Position numbers and translations under genes: made by a program. Below, piece by piece: positions 5,911 through 6,283 of a stretch of DNA of 6,283 nt. Origin of the DNA: Chitinophagaceae bacterium (lineage in GTDB: Bacteria; Bacteroidota; Bacteroidia; Chitinophagales; Chitinophagaceae); contig CANCKV010000207.1 of the NCBI GenBank assembly GCA_947378615.1, positions 1-6,283 of the forward strand, in the 5' to 3' direction. The stretch's first letter is position 1. Every line of letters starts with the position of its first letter. Under the pieces are notes generated by a model. It did not search any database. It was not told where the DNA came from and saw only the letters and a list, made by a program, of their open reading frames with translations.

Positions 5911-6283
5911 TTATTGAGGGTTCCTTAGTTTACTTTTATTCTTACTATAAGTAAAGTAAATAACAAATCCAATCAATAGCCAAACTATAAGCCTTAGCCA
6001 GTTAGTCCAACCCAAACCAAAAATCATGGCACCGCAAACCAATATACCTAGTATTGGAACAAATGGAACCCAAGGTGTTCTAAATTCCCTTTTCATTTCC
6101 GGATTAGTTTTGCGCAAAACAATTACTGCTACACAAACGAGCATAAAGGCAAATAAGGTTCCAATACTTGTCATGTCACCTACGATATCTCCAGGAATAA
6201 ATGCAGAAAACAATCCTACCAAAATCAATATAAATAGGCTTGCCTTGTGTGGAGTCTGGTATTTTTCGTGAACATCACTGAAT
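5911..6283 (-). CDS. APC-family amino acid permease, C-terminal part (5' partial)
   Basis: The minus-strand frame is open from the right edge of the window to a TAA at 5911-5913, giving the last 123 residues; the start and some two thirds or more of the protein lie outside. The fragment begins FSDVHEKYQTP, which resembles the loop before the last helices in APC amino acid transporters. It then shows four hydrophobic helices at about 14-29, 38-56, 72-90 and 95-112. Telling motifs are AFIPGDIVGDMTSIGTLFAF (27-46), VIVLRKTNPEM (53-63), FRTPWVPFVPILGI (67-80) and WLRLIVWLLIGFVIYF (95-110), followed by a short basic tail. This pattern is typical of the cationic amino acid transporter group (CAT, TC 2.A.3.3), inner-membrane proteins that import amino acids by proton coupling or exchange. 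The substrate cannot be fixed from the C-terminus. It converges on the GH13 gene and shares the bidirectional terminator. Confidence 0.9.
   Translation of the reverse strand, partial: FSDVHEKYQTPHKASLFILILVGLFSAFIPGDIVGDMTSIGTLFAFMLVCVAVIVLRKTNPEMKREFRTPWVPFVPILGILVCGAMIFGLGWTNWLRLIVWLLIGFVIYFTYSKNKSKLRNPQ

Noticed and set aside
6026..6271. 81-residue plus-strand ORF at the right end
   Set aside because: It is antisense to the amino acid permease, whose motifs are clear on the minus strand.
1..6283. CRISPR array, rRNA, tRNA or insertion-sequence transposase
   Set aside because: No regularly spaced repeats, RNA gene signatures or transposase-like ORFs were seen anywhere in the window.

Overview
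The window looks like a chromosomal segment of a low-GC member of the Bacteroidota, probably near the Chitinophagaceae/Chitinophagales. Three things point that way. The first gene ends in a type IX secretion (Por) C-terminal sorting domain, which is confined to this phylum. The best promoter-like sites fit the Bacteroidota pattern (TTTG, then TAnnTTTG). The leaders before the start codons are A/T-rich with no clear Shine-Dalgarno. The family placement is inferred from protein style only.

Layout from left to right. (1) Positions 1-2093 (+) hold the C-terminal 696 residues of a large secreted or surface protein: beta-strand repeats, a carbohydrate-binding-like or Ig-like middle part, a fibronectin-III-like module and a T9SS type A sorting domain. 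(2) Positions 2248-3180 (+) hold a complete pfkB-type 6-phosphofructokinase (Pfk-2) with its own promoter-like site. (3) Positions 3163-3480 (-) hold a probable small two-helix membrane protein of unknown function whose end overlaps the end of pfkB. (4) Positions 3481-3799 are a 319-base non-coding region carrying a good Bacteroidota-type promoter and small repeats. (5) Positions 3800-5650 (+) hold a complete secreted GH13 neopullulanase/cyclomaltodextrinase of the SusA type. (6) Positions 5651-5910 are a convergent intergenic region with a 99-base cloverleaf-like nested inverted repeat, followed by a strong bidirectional intrinsic terminator. (7) Positions 5911-6283 (-) hold the C-terminal end of an APC-family amino acid permease.

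The genes do not form an obvious single operon. A loose metabolic link exists: the GH13 enzyme would degrade alpha-glucans or maltooligosaccharides in the periplasm, and PfkB would act in glycolysis on the resulting sugar. No susB, susC, susD or susR homologue is visible, so this is not a canonical starch utilisation cluster within the window. The most unusual item is the cloverleaf element at 5695-5793, whose GC-rich hairpins stand out sharply from the AT-rich surroundings. No clear new biological system is visible beyond that element and the unknown small membrane protein.
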